DNA from: Ectopseudomonas composti
GTDB lineage: Bacteria > Pseudomonadota > Gammaproteobacteria > Pseudomonadales > Pseudomonadaceae
Assembly (NCBI GenBank): GCA_946886245.1
Contig: CAMPIF010000263.1
Span: forward strand, 1-6,313
Direction: 5' to 3'
DNA length: 6,313 bases
Both the position numbers and the translations under genes were made by a program. The notes beneath the pieces are model-generated. The model was not told where the DNA came from, ran no database searches, and was given only the letters and a program-made list of their open reading frames with translations. Positions 1 to 5,481 of the stretch are shown here, one piece after another. Every line of letters begins with the position of its first letter. Position 1 is the stretch's first letter.

Positions 1-1297
1 GGCCGTTCTGTACCAGATTGGTCAGCACCTGGGTCAGTTGGTGTGGGTCCATGCGCGTTTGCAGACTGCCACCCTGGGTCTCCAGGTGGATCTGTCGATC
101 AGCCGGTGCCGAGCTGCGAAACTCGCTGGCGAAGCGGTGCAGCCAGTACTTCAGGTCGAGCAGTTGCGGTTCGGCCTGGCGCCTGCGTGACAGCTGCAGG
201 ACGTTCTCGATCACCAGGTTCATGCGCTTGGAGTGATCCTGAATGATCTGCGCCAGTCGCTGATCCGGGCCGTGCAGGTCCTCCGACTCCTGTAGCAACT
301 GCGCGGCATGGCTGATGGCACCGAGCGGGTTGCGAATTTCGTGGGCGATACCGGCGGTCAGGCGGCCGAGCGAGGCCAGTTTCAGCTGCTGCGCCTGCTG
401 CGCGATCTGCGAGATGTCGTCGAGAAACACGAGAATGTGCTGCTGGTCGCCGCGTTGCAGGGAAATGAAGCTGGGCTGCAGCATCGGACCATCGACCTGC
501 GCTTGCAGGCTGTCTGGGCGCAGGGTCGGGTTGTGCAGCCACTGTTGTAGGCGCTTGAGTAGCTCCGGGCTGTGTGGATCGATGATCTTGCCGGTCAGTT
601 CGCCGCGCCCGAGCAGTTGCGTCGCGCCCTGGTTGGCCAGCAGCACACGATGCTGGGTGTCGAGCACCAGGATGCCGGTGCGCATGCGCTGCAGGATCTG
701 CGCGTTGAGTTCTTCCAGGTTGGCCACGTCGGCCGCGCGTTGTTCGGCCAGGTTTTCGCTGACCTGCAGGCGGCGGGTGATGCCTTGAATGAACAGTGCC
801 CCGGCGAAGCACAGCGCGCCGAGGGCACCGGCCTGCACGTACTGGGCGGCGGCGGCTGGACGGCTGAGGCTGAGGTAGAAGGTCAGGTAGATCAGCGCCA
901 TGGCGGCGACGGCGGCGATCAGCAGACCAACGCGTCCGCGCAGGAGGATATTGGCGATGGCCACCGCCACCACCAGCAGGTTGCCGATGCCGCTGGGCGT
1001 GCCGCCGGCTGCGTAGAACAGCGCCGAGAGAAAGATCACGTCGACCAGCGCCAGGCTGAACAGCTGCATCAGGTGCTTGGGTTTCTGCACCAGAACGGCG
1101 ATGAAGATGTTGAGGATCAGGTAAACCCAGCTGCCGGTGCGAAACAGCTCGATATGCACGACATCCAGCAACTGCTCGTCGAGGTTGCTGGAAATCATCA
1201 GGATCAGCGCCAGGCCGATGCTCAGGCGATAGAAGTGATAGAGCCTGAGGATGCGTCGTCCCTGAGTGTTGCCGGGCGCGCTGATATCAGCGGTCAC
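1..1297 (-). CDS. pilS: PilS, type IV pilus two-component sensor histidine kinase (partial, C-terminus off the left edge)
   Basis: Membrane sensor kinase that, with the response regulator PilR, controls sigma-54-dependent transcription of the major pilin gene pilA. Reading leftward from a GTG at 1295-1297, 432 codons are open to the window edge. Residues about 23-175 form several hydrophobic helices (about 25-37, 57-71, 80-97, 103-143, 152-172), matching the multi-spanning PilS membrane domain. A PAS-like segment follows at about 190-295. The dimerisation/phosphotransfer H-box is LGRLTAGIAHEIRNPLGAIS, with the phospho-acceptor at His319 and the phosphatase-related Asn at 323. These are the positions known for P. 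aeruginosa PilS, which supports the GTG start. The start of the N-box (LTNLVQNG, Asn427 and Asn431) is the last thing visible; the D/F/G boxes, roughly the last 100 residues, lie outside. The start overlaps the end of the upstream small gene by 11 bp, so translation is probably coupled. Only a weak AAGG Shine-Dalgarno sequence is seen. Identity is very secure; the start is fairly secure. Confidence 0.96.
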   Translation of the reverse strand, partial: MTADISAPGNTQGRRILRLYHFYRLSIGLALILMISSNLDEQLLDVVHIELFRTGSWVYLILNIFIAVLVQKPKHLMQLFSLALVDVIFLSALFYAAGGTPSGIGNLLVVAVAIANILLRGRVGLLIAAVAAMALIYLTFYLSLSRPAAAAQYVQAGALGALCFAGALFIQGITRRLQVSENLAEQRAADVANLEELNAQILQRMRTGILVLDTQHRVLLANQGATQLLGRGELTGKIIDPHSPELLKRLQQWLHNPTLRPDSLQAQVDGPMLQPSFISLQRGDQQHILVFLDDISQIAQQAQQLKLASLGRLTAGIAHEIRNPLGAISHAAQLLQESEDLHGPDQRLAQIIQDHSKRMNLVIENVLQLSRRRQAEPQLLDLKYWLHRFASEFRSSAPADRQIHLETQGGSLQTRMDPHQLTQVLTNLVQNG

Positions 1298-1523
1298 CGG
1301 TGTCTGAGCCTTGTTCGAGGTGGGCCTGACTGCAATACCACTGCTGATCCTGGCTCAGCGCCTGGGTCTTGGGAATGTGCACGCCGCAGTGCGCGCAACG
1401 CACCATCGGGGCGGCGGCGTCCTCGGTGGGGCGAATGCTTTTGGCTTTGCTGATGAAGCGACGCCAGATCCAGATTGCGGCGAAGATCACTGCAACCCAG
1501 AACAGCAGGCGGAACAGGCCCAT
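1287..1523 (-). CDS. PP0621-family small membrane-anchored zinc-ribbon-like protein
   Basis: A 78-residue protein of unknown function that I recognise as the family named after P. putida PP_0621, which also sits between bamD and pilS. Residues about 4-20 are one hydrophobic helix (FRLLFWVAVIFAAIWIW). It is followed at once by RRFISKAK, so the positive-inside rule places the C-terminus in the cytoplasm. The C-terminal half has Cys43-x2-Cys46-x2-His49 and, after a short loop, Cys64-x3-His68. This looks like a small treble-clef or zinc-ribbon site, but metal binding is inferred. The last 11 bp overlap the pilS start, so the two genes are probably co-transcribed and translationally coupled. That hints at a link to pilus regulation, but position is the only evidence. 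The ATG at 1521-1523 lies in a normal context with a poor AAAGAG-like ribosome site. Confidence 0.9.
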   Translation of the reverse strand: MGLFRLLFWVAVIFAAIWIWRRFISKAKSIRPTEDAAAPMVRCAHCGVHIPKTQALSQDQQWYCSQAHLEQGSDTGDR

Positions 1524-1671
1524 GGTGTGCTCTTTTATCCGGTTAAAGCCGGCAGTTTAGCCAAGCTGAGAGCATCGGCACAGGGGGGCGGTAGCAGGCT
1601 GTGAGCTGATTCCGAGGGGCGGGCTGCAAGTTGGAGATGGGCCCGCAGCCACGGATGAAATCTGCGGGCAG
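1524..1671. other. Intergenic region between bamD terminator and PP0621-family gene
   Basis: About 150 bp separate the bamD terminator from the small-gene start. The region holds one clear stem-loop (1641-1669, listed separately). The rest shows no ORF with a good start and no RNA gene. A promoter for the small gene and pilS is expected here because bamD transcription should stop at the terminator. No convincing -35/-10 pair was found. Confidence 0.5.
1641..1669. repeat. Stem-loop (8-bp perfect stem, 13-nt loop) behind the bamD terminator
   Basis: GCCCGCAG at 1641-1648 pairs exactly with CTGCGGGC at 1662-1669 across a 13-nt loop containing ACGGATGAAAT. Read on the minus strand, it begins two bases after the T-tract of the bamD terminator. 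It has no T-tract of its own in that direction. It may be a backup terminator, an mRNA 3'-end stabiliser or a member of a dispersed intergenic repeat family. The sequence alone does not decide. Confidence 0.55.
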
Positions 1672-1697
1672 AAAAAAGGGAGGCCGTGGCCTCCCTT
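1672..1697 (-). terminator. Rho-independent terminator of bamD
   Basis: GGGAGGCC at 1678-1685 pairs with GGCCTCCC at 1688-1695, a perfect 8-bp GC-rich stem with a 2-nt apex (more realistically 7 bp with a 4-nt loop). On the minus strand it is followed immediately by six T residues (plus-strand AAAAAA at 1672-1677). It starts about 20 bp past the bamD stop codon. On the plus strand only TT follows, so it should act leftward only. Confidence 0.9.
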
Positions 1698-1714
1698 CTG
1701 CGCTGACGCGTCGA

Positions 1715-2707
1715 TCAGTCGAACAGACCGAAGGTCATGTAGCTCCAGATCGAGCGCTTCTTGGCGGTTTCGCCGGTCTTGGCGTCCTGTTGCAGTTCGC
1801 GCGGTATCTGCTGCTCGGCTTCCTCGTACTGACGAACCACGTCCTGACTGGCGCGGGTTTCGCCCGGCGGCAGCGGCGTATCGGTTTCGATCAGGCCCAG
1901 GGTGGCCTTGGCCAGCCAGGAGCGGTTGTCGGCTTCCTCTTCGAGCGGGACGAACTCGCCGCTTTCCAGGCTCGGGTGATCCGGGTAGTTGAGCTTGAGG
2001 GTTTCCAGGCTGGTGGCAGCCAGGTCGTCCAGGGACAGACGCTGATAGGCCTCGGTCATGATCGCCAGGCCGTCACCGACCGACGGGGTTTCCTGGAAGT
2101 TTTCCACCACGTAGCGGCCACGGTTGGCGGCGGCGACATAGGCCTGGCGGGTCAGGTAGTAGTGGGCGACATGCACTTCATAGGCCGCCAGCAGGTTGCG
2201 CAGGTAGATCATGCGCTGTTTGGCATCCGGGGCGTAGCGGCTGGTCGGGTAACGGCTGGTGAGCTGAGCGAACTCGTTGTAGGAGTCGCGCGCAGCGCCC
2301 GGGTCACGCTTGGTCATGTCCAGCGGCAGGAAGCGTGCCAGCAGGCCACGGTCCTGGTCGAATGAGGCCAGGCCCTTGAGGTAGTAGGCGTAGTCGACGT
2401 TGGCGTGCTGCGGGTGCAGACGGATGAAGCGCTCGGCGGACGACTTGGCAGCTTCCGGCTCGGCATTCTTGTAGTAGGCGTAGATCAGTTCCAGCTGCGC
2501 CTGCTCGGCATAGCGCCCGAACGGATAGCGCGATTCCAGCGCCTTCAGTTTGGCGGTGGCCTGGGTGTAGCTGCGGTTGTCCAGGTCGGCCTGGGCCTGC
2601 TGGTACAGCTCCACCTCGCTGAGGTTTTCATCGACCTCCGGCTGCTTGGAGGAGCAGGCGGCGGTAAGGGCGAGGATGGCGATCAGCAGCAGGTGTTTCA
2701 CTTGCAT
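1715..2707 (-). CDS. bamD: BamD (ComL), outer-membrane protein assembly factor lipoprotein
   Basis: Essential lipoprotein of the BAM complex, which folds and inserts beta-barrel proteins into the outer membrane. It works at the periplasmic face with BamA. The 330-residue product begins with a lipoprotein signal peptide: positively charged MQVKH, a hydrophobic stretch, and a lipobox ending LTAAC with the lipidated Cys at 18. Ser-Ser follows rather than Asp, consistent with sorting to the outer membrane. Residues about 30-250 are helical TPR-like repeats. Recognisable family segments include [31 protein letters not shown], the region around [20 protein letters not shown], and [14 protein letters not shown]. 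The charged tail ends SYMTFGLFD, as in other Pseudomonas BamD proteins. The ATG at 2705-2707 has only a weak, distant AGGGA upstream, but it is the sole start that gives a proper signal peptide. The gene is divergent from rluD and closed by its own terminator. Confidence 0.97.
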   Translation of the reverse strand: MQVKHLLLIAILALTAACSSKQPEVDENLSEVELYQQAQADLDNRSYTQATAKLKALESRYPFGRYAEQAQLELIYAYYKNAEPEAAKSSAERFIRLHPQHANVDYAYYLKGLASFDQDRGLLARFLPLDMTKRDPGAARDSYNEFAQLTSRYPTSRYAPDAKQRMIYLRNLLAAYEVHVAHYYLTRQAYVAAANRGRYVVENFQETPSVGDGLAIMTEAYQRLSLDDLAATSLETLKLNYPDHPSLESGEFVPLEEEADNRSWLAKATLGLIETDTPLPPGETRASQDVVRQYEEAEQQIPRELQQDAKTGETAKKRSIWSYMTFGLFD

Positions 2708-2725
2708 GGCGGCTTGCGTCCCTGT

Positions 2726-2743
2726 GACGGCCGCGCGGCCGTC
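2726..2743. promoter_or_regulatory. 18-bp perfect palindrome in the bamD/rluD divergent region
   Basis: GACGGCCGCGCGGCCGTC is identical to its own reverse complement over all 18 bases. It lies 19 bp upstream of the bamD ATG and ends one base before the TG of the likely extended -10 element of rluD. A dimeric regulator could bind here, or the sequence could form a hairpin in the bamD leader. The function is not known. The GC-only core makes a chance or structural origin possible. Confidence 0.5.
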
Positions 2744-2744
2744 C

Positions 2745-2753
2745 TGTTATGAT
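2745..2753 (+). promoter_or_regulatory. Likely extended -10 promoter for rluD-pgeF
   Basis: TGTTATGAT fits the extended -10 form TGnTATAAT, with five of six -10 bases matching. A transcript from here would start near 2760 and give a leader of about 85 nt before the rluD ATG. The region about 19 bp upstream (TGTGAC) is a poor -35, as is common for extended -10 promoters. The palindrome abuts it on the upstream side. Confidence 0.45.
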
Positions 2754-2845
2754 GAGCGCCCCCGGAAACCCCTGGGGCAAAGACGCCGTATTTAACCACA
2801 AGCCTGTCGCCGAAACCAAAGGCCTGGCCCCCGCCGTTGCCGAAG

Positions 2846-3820
2846 ATGACTTCTATAAACAAGCAGCTGATCCAACTCCAAGCCATTGTCCCCTTCGAAC
2901 AGGGCGGTCAACGCCTCGACCAGGTGGCTGCGCAGCTGTTTGGCGAGTTCTCCCGTTCGCGCCTCTCCAGCTGGATCAAGGAAGGTCGCCTGACCGTCGA
3001 CGGCGCCGTGGCGCGCCCGCGCGACACCGTGCATGCCGGCTCGACCCTGGTGCTCGATGCCGAGCAGGAAGCGCAGGGCGAGTGGATCGCCCAGGACATC
3101 GAACTGAACATCGTCTATGAAGACGAACACCTGCTGGTGATCGACAAGCCGGCCGGTCTGGTCGTCCATCCGGCCGCCGGACATGCCGATGGCACGCTGC
3201 TCAATGCCCTGCTGCATCACGTCCCGGACATCATCAACGTGCCGCGCGCCGGCATCGTCCATCGTCTGGACAAGGACACCACCGGCCTGATGGTGGTGGC
3301 CAAGACCCTGCAGGCGCAGACCAATCTGGTCGAGCAACTGCAGAAGCGCAGCGTCAGCCGCATCTATGAATGCATCTGCATTGGCGTGATCACCGCCGGC
3401 GGCACCATCGATGCACCGATCGGGCGCAGCTCCAGCCAGCGTCAGCGCATGGCAGTGACCGACGGCGGCAAGCCGGCGATCAGTCACTACCGCGTGCTCG
3501 AACGCTACCGCTCGCACACCCATGTGCGGGTCAAGCTGGAAACTGGGCGTACCCACCAGATTCGTGTGCACATGACCCACGTTGGCTACCCGCTGGTGGG
3601 CGATCCGGTCTACGCCGGCCGTTTCCGCATTCCGCCTGCCGCCAGCCCGACCCTGGTGCAGAGCCTCAAGGAATTCCCGCGTCAGGCGTTGCATGCGCGT
3701 TTCCTCGAACTGGATCACCCGGCTACCGGCAAGCGCATGAAGTGGGAGTCGGAGCTGCCGGACGATCTGGTCTGGCTGCTGACCCTGCTGCGTCAGGATC
3801 GCGAGGCCTTCGTCGGGTGA
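2846..3820 (+). CDS. rluD: RluD, 23S rRNA pseudouridine(1911/1915/1917) synthase
   Basis: Isomerises uridines in helix 69 of 23S rRNA to pseudouridine, which is important for ribosome assembly and termination. From the ATG at 2846 the protein is 324 residues, close to the usual 320-326. An N-terminal S4 RNA-binding domain covers about 20-80 (GGQRLDQVAAQLF, SRSRLSSWIKEGRLTVDG). The catalytic domain follows with DKPAGLVVHPAAGH, then the signature GIVHRLDKDTTGLMVVAKT holding the catalytic Asp at 142. It ends with LETGRTHQIRVHM and PLVGDPVYAGRFRIP. A TTG nine bases upstream (2837) is in frame and would add three residues. Neither start has a good Shine-Dalgarno sequence, and ATG is preferred. It is divergent from bamD, and its stop overlaps the next gene's start by four bases. 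The function is very secure; the exact start is less so. Confidence 0.96.
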   Translation: MTSINKQLIQLQAIVPFEQGGQRLDQVAAQLFGEFSRSRLSSWIKEGRLTVDGAVARPRDTVHAGSTLVLDAEQEAQGEWIAQDIELNIVYEDEHLLVIDKPAGLVVHPAAGHADGTLLNALLHHVPDIINVPRAGIVHRLDKDTTGLMVVAKTLQAQTNLVEQLQKRSVSRIYECICIGVITAGGTIDAPIGRSSSQRQRMAVTDGGKPAISHYRVLERYRSHTHVRVKLETGRTHQIRVHMTHVGYPLVGDPVYAGRFRIPPAASPTLVQSLKEFPRQALHARFLELDHPATGKRMKWESELPDDLVWLLTLLRQDREAFVG

Positions 3821-4548
3821 GTGCCCACGACTGGCTGATTCCCGATTGGCCTGCGCCGGCCAGCGTGCGCGCCTGCGTCACCACGCGTAGCGGCGGCGTC
3901 AGCGCGGCGCCGTTCGAGAGCTTCAACCTGGGCGATCATGTCGAGGACGAGCCGATTGCAGTGGCCAGCAACCGCCGGCATCTGGTCGATGCCCTGGGTT
4001 GCCAGCCTGCCTGGCTGCGTCAGGTGCATGGCACCGTTGTGGTCGAAGCTGAACCGGCAACAGTCATCGAAGCCGATGGCAACTGGACGGCTACAGCCGG
4101 TATCGCCTGCACGGCGATGACCGCCGACTGCCTGCCGGCATTGTTCTGCGACCGCGCCGGTACGCGTGTGGCGGCGGCCCATGCCGGCTGGCGCGGTTTG
4201 GCCGGTGGCGTGCTGGAGGCGACTGTGCAGGCGCTGGACGTCGCACCGCAGGAATTGCTGGTCTGGCTCGGCCCGGCCATCGGCCCGGCCGCGTTCGAGG
4301 TGGGGGCTGAAGTGCGCGAGGCCTTCGTGCAGCAACATGCCGAGGCGGCCGGCGCCTTCGTGCCCAGCGCCAATGCCGGCAAGTTCATGGCCGATATCTA
4401 CCAGCTGGCGCGCATCCGCCTGGCCGCCATCGGCGTGACCGCCGTCAGCGGCGGTGGCCTGTGTACCTACAACGACCCGCGTTTCTACTCCTACCGCCGC
4501 AGTGCCCGCACCGGGCGTTTCGCTTCGCTGATCTGGCTGCAGTCCTGA
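3817..4548 (+). CDS. pgeF: PgeF/YfiH family protein (peptidoglycan editing factor; multicopper-oxidase-like laccase-domain family)
   Basis: The 243-residue product belongs to the YfiH (DUF152/COG1496) family. Members have been described as an amidase that removes wrongly incorporated residues from peptidoglycan precursors (PgeF in E. coli). Others act as purine nucleoside phosphorylase/adenosine deaminase-like enzymes (the LACC1 relatives), and older annotation reads polyphenol oxidase. The metal-site residues are visible: His71 in LRQVHG, Cys105 in MTADCLP and His122 in AAHAGWRG. The conserved GPAIGP and GGGLCTYNDPRFYSYRR segments follow. The start is the GTG at 3817, giving MSAHDWLIPDWPAP, which matches relatives. 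It overlaps the rluD stop as GTGA, so translation is coupled to rluD. The frame stays open upstream into rluD, but that extension is not coding. Family is certain; the substrate in this organism is inferred. Confidence 0.95.
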   Translation: MSAHDWLIPDWPAPASVRACVTTRSGGVSAAPFESFNLGDHVEDEPIAVASNRRHLVDALGCQPAWLRQVHGTVVVEAEPATVIEADGNWTATAGIACTAMTADCLPALFCDRAGTRVAAAHAGWRGLAGGVLEATVQALDVAPQELLVWLGPAIGPAAFEVGAEVREAFVQQHAEAAGAFVPSANAGKFMADIYQLARIRLAAIGVTAVSGGGLCTYNDPRFYSYRRSARTGRFASLIWLQS

Positions 4549-4554
4549 GCGTGG

Positions 4555-4580
4555 GGTGGATCACGCTCTGTCGATCCACC
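4555..4580. repeat. Stem-loop repeat, copy 1
   Basis: GGTGGATC at 4555-4562 pairs perfectly with GATCCACC at 4573-4580 across a 10-nt loop, seven bases after the pgeF stop. The part at 4558-4580 matches 19 of 23 bases with 4731-4753 on the other side of the REP pair. It may serve as a terminator or mRNA 3' stabiliser for rluD-pgeF. Confidence 0.65.
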
Positions 4581-4646
4581 AGATCAGCGTCCGTCCAGCC
4601 GCCTATGTACATCCGAAAAATAGCTGGCACAGCGATCTGTATGGGC

Positions 4647-4669
4647 TGTAGGAGCGGCTTTAGCCGCGA
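4647..4669 (+). repeat. REP element, left copy
   Basis: The sequence starts TGTAGGAGCGGCTTTAGCCG and ends CGA. This is the widespread Pseudomonas REP consensus (GGAGCGGCTT...AGCCGCGA), recognised by eye. It forms an internal hairpin through GCGGCT/AGCCGC and pairs with the inverted copy that follows. Confidence 0.9.
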
Positions 4670-4675
4670 AATGTA

Positions 4676-4698
4676 TCGCGGCTGAAGCCGCTCCCACA
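4676..4698 (-). repeat. REP element, right inverted copy
   Basis: Inverted copy of the left element, beginning TCGCGGCTGAAGCCGCTCCC and ending ACA, six bases after it. The two copies differ at two positions and together form a 52-bp near-perfect inverted pair at 4647-4698. This is the usual clustered REP arrangement moved by REP-associated (RAYT) transposases. No such transposase gene is in this window. Confidence 0.9.
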
Positions 4699-4730
4699 GG
4701 TTCGCGGTTGTTCCATGGCCTGCGGCCAGC

Positions 4731-4753
4731 GGATCACGCTTCATCGATTCACC
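4731..4753. repeat. Stem-loop repeat, copy 2 (diverged)
   Basis: GGATCACGCT, three differing bases, then TCGAT and CACC match copy 1 at 4558-4580 in the same orientation. The stem is weaker here because of a C-to-T change and loss of the outer pairs. With copy 1 it brackets the REP pair. Confidence 0.6.
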
Positions 4754-4841
4754 GTGGCGTAGGGCTCGAAGGGTCTATCCATCCGGGGGCTGCGTTCTAG
4801 AGCTCAATCACCAATATCAATAGTGCTGTCGCAAGCGAGAC

Positions 4842-4849
4842 GACCGGTC
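4842..4849. promoter_or_regulatory. Candidate operator for the TetR/NemR-type regulator
   Basis: GACCGGTC is a perfect 8-bp palindrome in the context AGACGACCGGTCAT, directly before the regulator gene. TetR-family and NemR operators often carry GACC/GGTC arms, and autoregulation is the rule in this family. The wider flanks are not symmetrical, so this is only a candidate. Confidence 0.35.
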
Positions 4850-4863
4850 ATATGCTCGGCGTC

Positions 4864-5454
4864 ATGAACAGCATTCGACTCGACAAGCGCGACCTGATCC
4901 TGAGCAAAGGCTCGGCGGTGATGACGCGCCGTGGCTACCACGGCACCGGCGTGCTGGAGATCGTCCAGGCTGCCGGGATTCCGAAGGGCAGCTTCTATCA
5001 CTATTTCGCCAGCAAGGAAGACTTCGCCCTGCAGGCGCTGGCCTTCATCTACAGGCCGCGCCTGGCACGTTATGCCCAGGCGCTGAACGACCCGGCGTTG
5101 AGCCCGCGTGCACGCATCCTCGCTTACTACCGAGATCTGCTGGCGCATTTCGCCCGCCAGGAGACGCCGCAATATCATTGCTTCATCGGCAGCCTGAGTT
5201 TCGAGATGAGCGAGATGCTGCCGGCCATCGGCGCCGAGGTCGCGGCCATCCAGCAGGCCTCGGTGGACATCCTGCGTGACTGCCTGGAGCAGGCGCAGGC
5301 CGCCGCTGAACTGCCAGTCGACGAGGACTGCAGCAACCTCGCCACCTTCATCAGCGACGCCTGGCAGGGCGTGCTCGCTCGCCTCAAGGTGGGCCGCAAC
5401 CTGCAGCCGCTGGAAGCTTTCGTCACCCGCCTGGAGCGTTTGCTGCAGGCCTGA
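4864..5454 (+). CDS. TetR-family regulator, NemR-like (electrophile/redox-responsive repressor)
   Basis: A 196-residue one-domain-pair repressor. The N-terminal helix-turn-helix spans about residues 8-55, with GYHGTGVLEIVQAAGIPKGS followed by FYHYFASKEDF, the TetR signature. The C-terminal ligand domain aligns with E. coli NemR from memory: RILAYYRDLL, then HCFIGSLSFEMSE, then WQGVLARLKVGRNLQPLEAF. In that alignment Cys106 and Lys175 fall on NemR Cys106 and Lys175, the pair that forms the hypochlorite/electrophile-sensitive switch. Two further Cys lie at 140 and 156. An in-frame ATG at 4852 would add four residues. The 4864 start is favoured only because it reproduces NemR numbering; neither start has a clear ribosome site. 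The next gene, 27 bp downstream, encodes an Old Yellow Enzyme flavoprotein, as in nemRA. The likely role is repression of this operon until it is relieved by reactive electrophiles. Family is secure; the inducer is inferred. Confidence 0.9.
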   Translation: MNSIRLDKRDLILSKGSAVMTRRGYHGTGVLEIVQAAGIPKGSFYHYFASKEDFALQALAFIYRPRLARYAQALNDPALSPRARILAYYRDLLAHFARQETPQYHCFIGSLSFEMSEMLPAIGAEVAAIQQASVDILRDCLEQAQAAAELPVDEDCSNLATFISDAWQGVLARLKVGRNLQPLEAFVTRLERLLQA

Positions 5455-5470
5455 TTACCCTTCGACCCCA

Positions 5471-5475
5471 GAGGA
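5471..5475 (+). promoter_or_regulatory. Shine-Dalgarno site of the flavin oxidoreductase gene
   Basis: GAGGA, in AGAGGAAAG, precedes two consecutive ATG codons at 5479 and 5482. The spacer is 3 nt to the first and 6 nt to the second, so the second ATG is the better-placed start. Confidence 0.7.
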
Positions 5476-5481
5476 AAGATG

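Larger units (their letters stand above)
4549..4851. other. Repeat-rich intergenic region between pgeF and the nemR-like gene
   Basis: About 300 bp with no convincing gene. It contains a stem-loop/repeat copy just behind the pgeF stop, a REP inverted pair, a second repeat copy, and an AT-richer segment at about 4801-4825 before the regulator gene. No T-tract terminator is visible. The stem-loops or the REP pair may take that role for pgeF. Confidence 0.7.

Noticed and set aside
572..1453. Long plus-strand open frame (293 codons) opposite pilS
   Set aside because: It is antisense to the clearly conserved pilS and small-gene frames. It is rich in His, Gln, Ala and Gly, as expected for a GC-rich shadow frame, and has no recognisable domain.
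1536..1564. TTGGCT / GATAAA-like promoter pair upstream of the small PP0621-family gene
   Set aside because: The -10-like hexamer would lie about 10 bases before the start codon with a long spacer, leaving no room for a ribosome site.
1631..2365. Plus-strand open frame (244 codons) opposite bamD
   Set aside because: It starts in the bamD terminator region and runs antisense through a conserved gene; no motif is seen.
2792..3718. Long minus-strand open frame (308 codons) opposite rluD
   Set aside because: It mirrors a well-conserved rluD, and its protein resembles no family and has typical shadow composition.
3370..3816. Upstream extension of the pgeF frame inside rluD
   Set aside because: The extension overlaps rluD coding in another frame and does not look like a protein domain. 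Family alignment puts the start at 3817.
4716..4728. Short hairpin TGGCC-TGC-GGCCA
   Set aside because: A five-base GC stem with a three-base loop is expected by chance in GC-rich DNA, and no T-tract follows.
4795..4823. TTCTAG / CAATAG promoter-like pair before the NemR-like gene
   Set aside because: The spacing is 17 bp and the region is AT-rich, but both hexamers match the consensus poorly. A promoter is likely nearby, though this exact pair is not supported.
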